The notes beneath the pieces are model-generated. The model was not told where the DNA came from. It saw only the letters and a list, made by a program, of their open reading frames with translations, and searched no databases. A DNA stretch of 64,000 nucleotides from VRUE01 sp963699225 (GTDB lineage Bacteria; Actinomycetota; Thermoleophilia; Solirubrobacterales; 70-9), in assembly GCA_963699225.1 (NCBI GenBank), contig OY969423.1, positions 2,108,001-2,172,000 of the forward strand, read 5' to 3'. Shown here piece after piece: positions 8,283 to 16,242 of this stretch (position 1 is the stretch's first letter; every line of letters begins with the position of its first letter). A program made the translations under genes and the position numbers.

Positions 8283-9041
8283 TCAGCCCGCGACCGGGAC
8301 CGCGCTGCCCTCGAGCAGGGTTGCGGCGACCAGCTCCGGGTCGTCCCAGGTCGGCGTGTGGCCAACCTCGGGCAGGACGAGGTAGCGAGCGCCGGCGGGC
8401 CGGCGCTCGGGTCGCGGCGGGCCGACCAGGCGGTCGAGCTCGCCCCAGGCGAGGGTCACGGGAATCTCGGGATAGCCCGCCGGGTCGAAGACGTGGGTGC
8501 GCATTGCCCGGTTGGCGCCGTCGTAGCCGCTGGCGTCGATCCAGCCCAGCACCAGCTTGTGTCCCTCCCTGGCCGGGATGCGCTCCGGGTGCGCGGCGAA
8601 GGTGGCGAGCATGCGCTCGCGCAGGCCGCGGTTGTGCATCGCCACGGCAACCAGCGGTCGCAGTCGCCGTGCCCAGAGCTGGGTGTTGACCCGGCGCTCG
8701 CCGATCGGTGCCCGCCAGAGCCCGGCCGGGGAGATCGCCGTCACCGAGGAGGCCCAGCCCGCCCGTCCCATCTCCAGCGCGACCCAGCCGCCGAGCGAGT
8801 TGCCGGCGACGTGGGGCCGCTCGATCCCTCGCTCGAGGCAGCGCTCGTGCACCGCCGCCGCCAGGTTGGCGGCGCTCGGCTCAACTTGTGCGGCGAGCGG
8901 GGGCTCGGTGCCAAAGCCCGGCAGGTCGAGCGCCAGCGGCGCCCGCTCGGCCTCGAGCAGCCCGAGCACCGGCGACCAGATCTCCTTCGAGCCGCCGAGG
9001 CCGTGGAGCAGCAGCAGCGGTTCGCGGAGCCCTTCGCTCAC
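8283..9041 (-). CDS. Alpha/beta hydrolase
   Basis: 252 residues. The start GTG9041 overlaps the stop of the upstream methyltransferase gene (GTGA), so translation is coupled. Features of the fold are an oxyanion-hole LLLLHGLGGS near the N-terminus, the nucleophile elbow GNSLGGW (catalytic Ser), a late Asp in AWGELDRLV, and the catalytic His in PEVGHTPTWDDP. The substrate is unknown; coupling to a fatty-acid methyltransferase suggests a lipid ester or acyl intermediate. Confidence 0.85.
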   Translation of the reverse strand: MSEGLREPLLLLHGLGGSKEIWSPVLGLLEAERAPLALDLPGFGTEPPLAAQVEPSAANLAAAVHERCLERGIERPHVAGNSLGGWVALEMGRAGWASSVTAISPAGLWRAPIGERRVNTQLWARRLRPLVAVAMHNRGLRERMLATFAAHPERIPAREGHKLVLGWIDASGYDGANRAMRTHVFDPAGYPEIPVTLAWGELDRLVGPPRPERRPAGARYLVLPEVGHTPTWDDPELVAATLLEGSAVPVAG

Positions 9042-10225
9042 TGCCACCCGGGCTTGGCCAGCAGCAGCTGCACGTCGCTGATCCGGCCCTCGCGGAAGCC
9101 CGCCTCCGAGGAGCAGAGGTAGAACTCCCAGAGGCGGCGGAAGCGCTCGTCGTAGCCGCGGGCGCGCAGCCGCTCCCAGGTCTCGAGGAAGCGCTGGCGC
9201 CAGTTGGCGAGGGTGGGTGGGTAGTGCGCGGTGATGTCGGACATCCATACCTCACGCAGGTCGGTGACGCGCGCCAGGCAGTCGGCGATCAGCTTGTTCG
9301 AGGGCAGGCAACCGCCGGGGAAGACGTGGGTGTTGGCGAAGCTGCGCGCCGCCTTCTCGGCCTCGTAGAGACGATCGTCGATCGTGATCGCCTGCAGCAA
9401 CATCAGGCCCTTGGAGCTGAGCAGCTCGCTGCAGCGTCGGAAGTACTCGTCGAAGTGGCGCCAGCCAACCGCCTCGATCATCTCCACCGAGACCAGGCGG
9501 TCGTAGCTGCCGCGCAGGTCGCGGTAGTCCTTCATCAAGACCTCGACCCGGTCTTCGAGGCCTGCCTCGCGCACCCGGCGGCTGGCCAGCTCGTGCTGGG
9601 CGGGGGAGATCGTCGTCGTCGTCACCCGACAGCCGTGCTCGCGGGCGGCGTGGATCGCCAACCCGCCCCAGCCGCTGCCGATCTCAAGCAGGTGGTTCTC
9701 CGGCCCCAGCCGCAGCTCGTCGCAGATCCGCTCCAGCTTCGCCAGCTGTGCTTCCTCGAGGCTGGCGCCCTCGCGCGCAAAATAGGCGCAGGAGTAGAGC
9801 ATGCGCTCGTCGAGGAAGGAGGCGAAGAGCTCGTTGCCGAGGTCGTAGTGGGCGGCGATGTGCTGGCGGGCTCGGGTGCGCGTGTTGTCCGGGACGAGGC
9901 CGCGCACCCGGTGGGCCCAGCCGCGCGGCCTGGCGACGGCGCCGCGCACGCCGCCGGTCTCGCCCAGCTCGCGGGCGGCGATGCGGATCAGCGCGACCAG
10001 GTCGTCGGTCTCCCAGAGGCCGTCTACGTAGGTCTCGCCGAGGCCGACGCTGCCGTGCAGGGCGCCGCGCCAGGCGGCCGGGTCGTGGATCGCGATCCTT
10101 GCCCGCAGCTCGGCGCCGGCCGGGCCGAAGCTGCGTTCGCGGCCGGCCTCGACGACGTCGATGCGTCCATTTCGCAGGCGGGTCAGCACCTGCGAGACGA
10201 CGGTGCGGGCGAGCTGGTCCCTCAC
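9038..10225 (-). CDS. Cyclopropane-fatty-acid-synthase-like SAM methyltransferase
   Basis: 395 residues from GTG10225, which overlaps the DUF1365 stop (GTGA). The protein has the CFA synthase layout: an N-terminal lipid-binding segment, then a class I methyltransferase with SAM motif LEIGSGWGGLA, the family signature HYDLGNELF, and the conserved EMIEAVG and FPGG elements. Such enzymes add a methylene or methyl group across the double bond of phospholipid acyl chains at the membrane, using S-adenosylmethionine. With an FAD protein and DUF1365 beside it, the product could be a cyclopropane, a methyl-branched or a further modified fatty acid. Confidence 0.9.
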   Translation of the reverse strand: MRDQLARTVVSQVLTRLRNGRIDVVEAGRERSFGPAGAELRARIAIHDPAAWRGALHGSVGLGETYVDGLWETDDLVALIRIAARELGETGGVRGAVARPRGWAHRVRGLVPDNTRTRARQHIAAHYDLGNELFASFLDERMLYSCAYFAREGASLEEAQLAKLERICDELRLGPENHLLEIGSGWGGLAIHAAREHGCRVTTTTISPAQHELASRRVREAGLEDRVEVLMKDYRDLRGSYDRLVSVEMIEAVGWRHFDEYFRRCSELLSSKGLMLLQAITIDDRLYEAEKAARSFANTHVFPGGCLPSNKLIADCLARVTDLREVWMSDITAHYPPTLANWRQRFLETWERLRARGYDERFRRLWEFYLCSSEAGFREGRISDVQLLLAKPGWQ

Positions 10226-11049
10226 GGCGAGAGGAACCCCCTCGGCTTCCTCCCCTCGGGATGAGGGAAGTAGCGCGCGCCCTTCAACTTCAGGCGCAGC
10301 GATTGTGCGTAGATCTTGGCGACCGTCTGCAGCGACATCGCCGGGTAACGGGCCAGCATCCCGGCCAGCCGGGCGCGGCTGAGCTCGTGGCGGCGCAGAG
10401 AGAGCGTCGCGTCGAAGGCCTTGCCTTCCGCGCCTCCACTCGGTGCAACGTTTTCTCCGTGTGATGGACGGACAGCGTGTTGCACCGGGCGCGACTCGAT
10501 GTGGACGCCGAGGCGCTCGCCGGGCTCGCTGGCGCGGAAGGCGTAAGTCTGGTCCATCCCCATCAGTGGGGAGACGTGAAGGGTCTTGTCGAGCTCGTCG
10601 GTCAGCACGGCCCCACGGCGCGATCCGCGCGCCAGGACATAAGGATGCCGCTCGCCCCAAGGGATGTTGTTGACCTCGGCCACGATCGCATCTACCCGCT
10701 CCCCGGCCTGCTCGAAGCAGTAGTAGAAGCTGACCGGGTTGAAGACGTGGCCGAGGTAGCGCAGGTTGGCGAGCAGGCGCACCGGGCCGGCTGGGCGGCT
10801 GCCGGTTTGGGCCTCGACCGCGTCGCGGGCGCACTCGGCCAGCGGGCGGTTGGGGTCGCCCATGTAGTTGGCGCGTTGGAAGTGAGCGGGCGCCGGGCGC
10901 CGGGCCGAGAAGAGCGGGAAGGGGTCGAGCACGCCCGGCAGCTCGTCGAGGTCGAGGTACATGAGGAAGAGCGGGTAGCGAAACGAGTGCTCGATCGGCT
11001 CGAAGCGCCGGTGGCGTACCCAGCCCTCATAGACGGCGGAAGCGCTCAT
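10222..11049 (-). CDS. DUF1365 protein carrying a palindromic insertion
   Basis: 275 residues of the DUF1365 family (conserved H-FRYPLF, a LGHVFNPVSFYYCF block and an NNIPWGERH element). The family is found almost always between an FAD oxidoreductase and a CFA-like methyltransferase, as here; its biochemical role is unclear, but it is linked to unsaturated fatty-acid modification. The gene overlaps both neighbours by four bases. Between about residues 182 and 205 there is an extra, low-complexity-like stretch encoded by a palindromic repeat (10441-10501), which seems to be an in-frame insertion between conserved strands. Confidence 0.85.
   Translation of the reverse strand: MSASAVYEGWVRHRRFEPIEHSFRYPLFLMYLDLDELPGVLDPFPLFSARRPAPAHFQRANYMGDPNRPLAECARDAVEAQTGSRPAGPVRLLANLRYLGHVFNPVSFYYCFEQAGERVDAIVAEVNNIPWGERHPYVLARGSRRGAVLTDELDKTLHVSPLMGMDQTYAFRASEPGERLGVHIESRPVQHAVRPSHGENVAPSGGAEGKAFDATLSLRRHELSRARLAGMLARYPAMSLQTVAKIYAQSLRLKLKGARYFPHPEGRKPRGFLSP
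10441..10501. repeat. Palindromic repeat, group B copy 2, inside DUF1365 gene
   Basis: Nine-base arms CGGTGCAAC (10441-10449) and GTTGCACCG (10479-10487) enclose an inner hairpin TCCGT/ACGGA. The left end GGTGCAACGTTTT is identical to the arm at 12391, and the right flank CACCGGGCGCGACTCGATG matches the flank of the palindrome at 52093 in 18 of 19 bases. It is translated in frame within DUF1365. Confidence 0.65.
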
Positions 11050-12335
11050 GCCGCCAGCGCCCCGGCAGGCTCGTCGCTCGCCAGCGGCCGCGGCGAGACC
11101 GCTGGGGCAATACGCTCGCAGGCCCGGATTGAGCTGAGCACGCCGTCCTCGTGGAAGCCCCAGCCCCAGTAGGCGCCGCAGTAGTGGGTGCGCCGCACGC
11201 CGCTGATCTCGGCGTGCTGCGATTGCGCCGCCACGCCCTCGGCGGTGTAGACGGGGTGCTCGTAGCTGAAGCGGCGCAGCACCTTGGCCGGGTCGATCGC
11301 CTCACCGCGGTTGAGGGTGAGCAGGAACTCGCGGTCGGCGCGCAGCCCTTGCAGGTTGTTCATCCAGTAGGTGACGGTGGTGCGCTCGCTGGCCGGCTCA
11401 GTGAGGTGGAAGTTCCAGCTCGCCCAGGCGGTGCGGCGCCGCGGCAGCAGCGAGGTGTCGGTGTGGAGGACGGCCTCGTTGCGCTGATAGGGAATCGCGC
11501 CGAGGATCTCGCGCTCGGCCTCGCTCGGGTCGGCGAGCATCGCCAGCGCCTGGTCGGAGTGGGCGGCGATCACGACCTGGTCGAACTCCTCGCTCTCGCA
11601 GCCATCGGCGGCGATCCGCACGCCCTCCTCGAGCCGCTCGATGCTGCGCACCGGCGCCCGCAGGCGGATGCGGTCGCGCCAGGGGGCGGTGATCGCCTCG
11701 ACGTAGCTGCGCGAGCCGCCCTGCACCGTGCGCCAGCGCGGCCGGTCGCGCAGGCTGAACATGCCGTGGTTGTCGAAGAACTCGGCCATGAAGCTGGCCG
11801 GGAAGCTCCACATCTGCTCCGGGTCCGCCGACCAGACGGCGGAGGCCTGAGGCACGATCAGGCGCTCGGTGAAATGCCGCGAGAAGCCCTGCTCCTCTAG
11901 CCACTGGCCCAGTGAGGGCGCGGTCCCGTTCATCCCGACCAGCGCCTGCGCCTCACGGTTGAAGCGGCGCCAGTCGCGCAGCATGCCGAGGAAGGCGGGG
12001 CTGAGCAGGTGGGACTTGCGGGCGAAGATGCCGCGCGGCGTGCCCGAGTACTCGAAGCCACCGCGCCCGTCGGAGACCGAGAAGCCCATGTGCGAGGGCT
12101 GGCTGGGGACCTCGAGCTCCTCCAGCAGCCGTTCGAAGTTGGGGTAGTTGCGGTCGTTGAAGACGATGAAGCCGGTGTCGATCCAGTGGCTCTCGCCATC
12201 GCTCTCGACCTCGACCGTGTGCGAGTGACCGCCGACCCGCGCGCCCGCCTCGTAGACGGTGATCTCGTGCCCGGGGTGGAGGAGGTGGGCAGCAACGAGG
12301 CCCGAAACGCCGGTTCCAACGATCGCGATCTTCAT
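11046..12335 (-). CDS. FAD-dependent amine-oxidase-like oxidoreductase
   Basis: 429 residues. The N-terminal dinucleotide-binding motif GTGVSGLVAAHLL and a following VYEAGARVGGHSHT are those of the NAD/FAD-binding amine oxidase / phytoene-desaturase-like group. The C-terminal FAD contact GAYWGWGFHEDGV is also typical. Proteins of this type with DUF1365 and a CFA-like methyltransferase form a conserved bacterial lipid operon. It probably oxidises or desaturates an acyl chain at the membrane. It is the first gene of the operon; a TAGGCA hexamer six bases before ATG12335 suggests a leaderless transcript. Confidence 0.88.
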   Translation of the reverse strand: MKIAIVGTGVSGLVAAHLLHPGHEITVYEAGARVGGHSHTVEVESDGESHWIDTGFIVFNDRNYPNFERLLEELEVPSQPSHMGFSVSDGRGGFEYSGTPRGIFARKSHLLSPAFLGMLRDWRRFNREAQALVGMNGTAPSLGQWLEEQGFSRHFTERLIVPQASAVWSADPEQMWSFPASFMAEFFDNHGMFSLRDRPRWRTVQGGSRSYVEAITAPWRDRIRLRAPVRSIERLEEGVRIAADGCESEEFDQVVIAAHSDQALAMLADPSEAEREILGAIPYQRNEAVLHTDTSLLPRRRTAWASWNFHLTEPASERTTVTYWMNNLQGLRADREFLLTLNRGEAIDPAKVLRRFSYEHPVYTAEGVAAQSQHAEISGVRRTHYCGAYWGWGFHEDGVLSSIRACERIAPAVSPRPLASDEPAGALAA

Positions 12336-12390
12336 CGCCTATGCCTACGCAGCCGAGCGAGGATTGGATGAATCCGCTCGCCTTTGTCGA

Positions 12391-12435
12391 GGTGCAACGT
12401 TTTGGGGTCCCAGTAGAGGAACAAAACGTTGCACC
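12391..12435. repeat. Perfect 13-bp inverted repeat, group B-related; possible terminator
   Basis: GGTGCAACGTTTT (12391-12403) is perfectly complementary to 12423-12435 around a 19-base loop. It lies between the deacetylase stop and the start of the next operon, so it may terminate deacetylase transcription. The arm is identical to the left end of the repeat at 10441. Confidence 0.65.
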
Positions 12436-12438
12436 CGC

Positions 12439-13557
12439 TCAGCCGTAGGGCCTGTAGATCATCCGCTGTCCGAGCAAGTCGGTGACCGTGGCAAAGCCGT
12501 AGCCGCGGGCGCGCAGGGTGTCGATGATCCCCGGCAGCGCTGCCAGGGTCTCCTCGCGAGGGCCGCCGCCGTCGTGCATGAGGATGATCGAGCCCGCTTG
12601 GGCGGCGTCGACGACGCGGCTGTAGATCGCGCTCGTGCCGGGGCTCGACCAGTCGGCCGGGTCGACATCCCAGGTGATCGTGCGCAGGCCGTCCTCGGCA
12701 GCAGCGCCGATCACCGCGGAGTCGACCGCGCCGCCGGGTGGGCGGAAGAGACAAGGGCGGAAGTGGGTGATCGACTCCGCCAGCGTTGTCGCCGGGGCGA
12801 TGGCGCCGTAGCCGGGGAATTCGGTGTGGTGCATCGTGTGGTTGCCGATCTCGTCGCCTTCGCGCAGGATCTGGCGCATCGCCGCGGGGTAGCGCGACAT
12901 CTCCTGGCCGATCTCGAAGAAGGTCGCGGGGACGTGCTTTTCACGCAGCACCTGGAGGAAGCGCGGCGTGTATTCGCTCGGGCCGTCGTCGAAGGTGAGG
13001 GCGACGACGTTGCGCTCGCGCGGGCCGTTGGTGTCGAGCCCGGCGCTGCCGCCGCTGCAGCCGACCGGGCGCACCGCCCGCAAGCGGAAGAGCCGGGCGC
13101 CGCTGGTCGGCAGGCTCGCTTCGCAGGCGCCGGGGTGCTTGGCGCGGCAGCTGCCCCGGCTAGAGGTGACGCGCCAGCGGTAGCGCTGTGGGGTGAGGCC
13201 GGCGTCGGCGGGGAGCAGGGCAAGGACGAGCTTGTCGGGCTGGGGGCGCTTGAGCCGCGCCGGGACCGTTTCCTTGTCGGTCACTTCGCCGGCCGCGTTG
13301 AGCAGCTCGAGCCCGACCCGTTGCGATGCCTTGCTTGGGCCGCCGAGACAGAGCCGTCGCTCGCCCGCGCCACCGCCGGCCCGCAGCTCGAGGCAGAGCG
13401 AGGGGGAGCCGCTGCCCACCGGTAGTCGGCCGAGCCCGGCAAGCGCCTCTGGCTTTGAGGTCCGCAGGCTAAAGATGAGCCGCCGCCCGGCTTGGGAGAG
13501 ACGAGCCCGCACCGGTGCGGGCGTCGCCGCGGCCGCGGATCCGGGCGCGGCGACCAT
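12439..13557 (-). CDS. Secreted polysaccharide deacetylase (NodB domain)
   Basis: 372 residues from the first ATG. The C-terminal NodB domain has all family motifs: TFDDGPS (catalytic and metal Asp), GNHTMHH (metal His), RPPGG, a WDVDPADW and ILMHDGGG. It should remove N-acetyl or O-acetyl groups from peptidoglycan or another glycan outside the cell. The first half is a beta-rich domain of unknown type. A good signal peptide is encoded partly upstream of this ATG: the frame is open back to 13623 and reads IPLSRKILCIGALISASLGM, but has no ATG, GTG or TTG, so the true start may be a rare ATC codon. Confidence 0.85.
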   Translation of the reverse strand: MVAAPGSAAAATPAPVRARLSQAGRRLIFSLRTSKPEALAGLGRLPVGSGSPSLCLELRAGGGAGERRLCLGGPSKASQRVGLELLNAAGEVTDKETVPARLKRPQPDKLVLALLPADAGLTPQRYRWRVTSSRGSCRAKHPGACEASLPTSGARLFRLRAVRPVGCSGGSAGLDTNGPRERNVVALTFDDGPSEYTPRFLQVLREKHVPATFFEIGQEMSRYPAAMRQILREGDEIGNHTMHHTEFPGYGAIAPATTLAESITHFRPCLFRPPGGAVDSAVIGAAAEDGLRTITWDVDPADWSSPGTSAIYSRVVDAAQAGSIILMHDGGGPREETLAALPGIIDTLRARGYGFATVTDLLGQRMIYRPYG

Positions 13558-13783
13558 CCCCAGCGAGGCGCTGATCAGGGCGCCGATGCACAGGATCTTG
13601 CGGGAAAGGGGGATGGCTTCGATTCAGCTGACTAACTCAAAGGACGTGTCCCATACTAGGCCCGAGTGGTCGCTGATCGACACTCCGCAAGCGCCCAGAC
13701 CGTCGTGCTTAGTTTCGGTACGCCAATGGTATGGCGGTTTCTTTGTCCGCAGCCAAATCGCCGCTACCGTGTTCCCAGTTGAC

Positions 13784-15025
13784 GTGAAGACCAGCTCTTC
13801 CGCGGCGCCAGGGATCCGCCCAGTGCTCTTCGCGATCACCGTTCTCGCAATGTCGCTCCTCGCGTACATGCCAACCCCTGCCTGCGCAATTCCCGGTGGA
13901 GCCGGCGAAGCCGCAGTCCCCGCTACCGAAACCGCGGGCGGCACTCCGTTCGACCGCCAGGGGATGTGGGTCTGGTACGTCGATCACTCCGAAGGCGGCA
14001 ACATCAGCCGCATCATTGCCCGCGCCAAGCAGGACAGCATCGGCACGCTCTACGTGAAGTCGGGCGACGCCGGCAGCTACTGGAGCCAGTTCAGCTCCGG
14101 GCTGGTCGAAGCCCTCCACGCCGGCGGGCTCGATGTCTGCGCCTGGCAGTTCGTCTACGGCGAGAGCCCGGTGGCCGAGGCCAAGATCGGCGCCGCCGCG
14201 GTACGCCGCGGGGCCGACTGCCTGGTGATCGACGCCGAGGCGGAGTACGAAGGCCGATACGCCTCGGCCGAACGCTACATCCGCGCCCTGCGCACCCGCA
14301 TCGGCGCCGAATTCCCGCTCTCGCTTGCCGGCTTCCCCTACGTCGATTACCACCCGGCCTTTCCCTACTCGGTCTTCTTCGGGCCGGAAGGAGCGACCTT
14401 CAACCAGCCGCAGATGTACTGGAAGGCGATCGGCACCTCGGTGCGCGCCGTCTTCGAGCACACCTACCTCTTCAACCGGCTCTGGGCCCACCCGATCTAC
14501 CCGATCGGGCAGACCTACGACAACCCCGGCGCCGGCCAGGTCCTGCGCTTCCGTCGCTTCGCCGCCAGCTACGGCCTGGCGCCGAGCTGGTGGGACTGGC
14601 AGGAGACCAACGCCGCCAGCTGGGGCGCGCTGGGCTCGACCGCGAACGAACCGCTGGTCGGCTACAGCCCGATCGCCGAACACCCGCTGCTCAAGCGCGG
14701 CAGTCGCGGCGACCTCGTCGTCTGGGCTCAGGAGCACCTGGTCGGCGCGGGGCAGACGCAGCTCCCTGTCACCGGCGTTTTCGGCAAGCAGACCTACTCG
14801 GCGGTGCGCTCCTTCCAGGTCGCCAACGGCCTGGCGGCCGACGGCGCGATCGGCACCACCACCTGGTCCTCGCTGCTGGGCGCCGAACCGGCGCGGCCGC
14901 ACTGGGCGGCGCGACCGGCTCGGGGCCGCACGGGAAGCGCCGGCCGTGTGCTGCCGGCTCGCCGTCCCACCTCCGCCACGCTTCCAGCCCACGCCTACGA
15001 GATAAGGCCGGGACCAGCCCCGTGA
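13784..15025 (+). CDS. Secreted glycosidase-like TIM-barrel protein with peptidoglycan-binding domain
   Basis: About 413 residues from GTG13784. A signal peptide (hydrophobic run with VLAMSLLAYM, cleavage near ACA) is followed by a probable TIM-barrel domain that resembles the glycoside-hydrolase-like group (GMWVWYVDHSEGGN at its start, LVIDAEAEYEG with acidic residues at a likely active site, later SWWDWQ). The C-terminal 70 residues form a peptidoglycan-binding type 1 domain (KRGSRGDLVVWAQ, VTGVFGKQTYSAVRSFQ). A cell-wall role is likely. Starts at 13613 and 13769 are also in frame; no clear ribosome binding site decides. Translation is coupled to the next gene. Confidence 0.75.
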   Translation: MKTSSSAAPGIRPVLFAITVLAMSLLAYMPTPACAIPGGAGEAAVPATETAGGTPFDRQGMWVWYVDHSEGGNISRIIARAKQDSIGTLYVKSGDAGSYWSQFSSGLVEALHAGGLDVCAWQFVYGESPVAEAKIGAAAVRRGADCLVIDAEAEYEGRYASAERYIRALRTRIGAEFPLSLAGFPYVDYHPAFPYSVFFGPEGATFNQPQMYWKAIGTSVRAVFEHTYLFNRLWAHPIYPIGQTYDNPGAGQVLRFRRFAASYGLAPSWWDWQETNAASWGALGSTANEPLVGYSPIAEHPLLKRGSRGDLVVWAQEHLVGAGQTQLPVTGVFGKQTYSAVRSFQVANGLAADGAIGTTTWSSLLGAEPARPHWAARPARGRTGSAGRVLPARRPTSATLPAHAYEIRPGPAP

Positions 15026-16116
15026 GCGGGCGCCCGGCGGGGGCGCTTGCGGGCATAGCCATGATCTTGCTTCTCCTGGCGGTCCCGGGAGGGGCCGTCG
15101 CCAAGCGTCCCAATCTGGGCGTCACGCTCGAGGTGCCGTCACCGGCGGTACCGATGCACGACGTCGTGTTGGGCGAGCCCGGTGCTGCGGCGGCGCGGAT
15201 ATCGGCATCCGCGTCGTCGCAGCGCTACTCGATCGATGACGGCAGCGGGGCGACGATCGCGGTCTCGGTGACCGAAGCCTGCGCCGAGGTCTGCGACGTC
15301 ACCGACCCGCAGCAGGTCGCCGATTTCATCGGCACGCTGATCCACGGCCCCGAGGTCAGCCTGCTCACGGTCCAGCTCGACAGCGAATTCCAGCTCGGCT
15401 TCGACTGCGGCTTCGGCGCCGAGGCCTGCTACTTCAGCGGCGAAAACAAGATCGTCATCGGCGGCTACGAAGAAGCCGATGGCGATGGCGCGACCTTCGA
15501 CTTCGTCCTCGCCCACGAGTACGGGCACCACGTTGCCCAGCACCGCGAGATGCCGCCGCCGTTCGGCAGCGCGATCGACTGGGGCCCGGAGCGCTGGGCC
15601 AGCGTCGAGGGGGTCTGCCGCGGCCAGCGCAGCGGCCGCCTCTACCCGGGTGACGAGGGCACCCACTACTTCGAGGACCCGGGCGAGGCGTTCGCCGAGG
15701 CCTTTGCCCACTACCGCTTCCCCAACCTCCCGGTCCCCTGGCGCTACAGCCCAGCGCTGAAGCCAAACGAGGCCGCCTTCAGGGCGATCCGGGAAGACAC
15801 CCTCGAGCCCTGGCAGGGGCGGACCAGCCTGACGCTGTCCGGGCACGTTCCAGCCAGGGGGGAGGGCGCAGCCGTCGAGTCCCTGCGCACACCGCTCGAC
15901 GGATTGGTCAGCCTGCGCCCAAGCAGTCTGTCCAGGCACGGCTACGAACTGGCCCTTCGTAGCCGTGCCGGCAGGCTCCTGCGCAGCTCCCGCAACGGCC
16001 TCGACCCGTCCCACCAGCTCGACTACACCGTCTGCGGCCAGCACCACCTCCGCCTCGTCATCACCTCAAAACGCCGCCACGGAGGACCCTTCCGCCTCCA
16101 AATCCAGCGACCCTGA
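15022..16116 (+). CDS. Secreted putative zinc metalloprotease
   Basis: 364 residues from GTG15022, overlapping the previous stop (GTGA). A signal peptide ends near AVA. The zinc motif HEYGHH (HExxH) lies at about residues 172-177, and a downstream acidic helix EDPGEAFAEAFAHYR about 50 residues later probably gives the third ligand, as in gluzincin-like proteases. The C-terminal part looks like a beta domain with a closing CGQHHLRLVI. The exact peptidase family is not recognised. Coupling to the wall-binding protein upstream suggests the two work together outside the cell. Confidence 0.7.
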   Translation: MSGRPAGALAGIAMILLLLAVPGGAVAKRPNLGVTLEVPSPAVPMHDVVLGEPGAAAARISASASSQRYSIDDGSGATIAVSVTEACAEVCDVTDPQQVADFIGTLIHGPEVSLLTVQLDSEFQLGFDCGFGAEACYFSGENKIVIGGYEEADGDGATFDFVLAHEYGHHVAQHREMPPPFGSAIDWGPERWASVEGVCRGQRSGRLYPGDEGTHYFEDPGEAFAEAFAHYRFPNLPVPWRYSPALKPNEAAFRAIREDTLEPWQGRTSLTLSGHVPARGEGAAVESLRTPLDGLVSLRPSSLSRHGYELALRSRAGRLLRSSRNGLDPSHQLDYTVCGQHHLRLVITSKRRHGGPFRLQIQRP

Positions 16117-16153
16117 GATAATGACCGCCGGGCGCTAGTCTGCCCTGCCTTCC

Positions 16154-16227
16154 GGGGGCGTAGCTCAGCTGGTTAGAGCGCTGGCCTGTCACGCCAGAGG
16201 TCGCGGGTTCGAGTCCCGTCGCTCCCG
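16154..16227 (+). tRNA. tRNA-Asp (anticodon GTC)
   Basis: A 74-base cloverleaf: acceptor GGGGGCG (16154-16160) pairs with CGCTCCC (16220-16226) with one G-U pair, then discriminator G16227. The anticodon stem encloses CTGTCAC, giving anticodon GTC. The TTCGAGT T-loop is present. Confidence 0.97.
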
Positions 16228-16242
16228 TCCCGTGCGCGTGCT

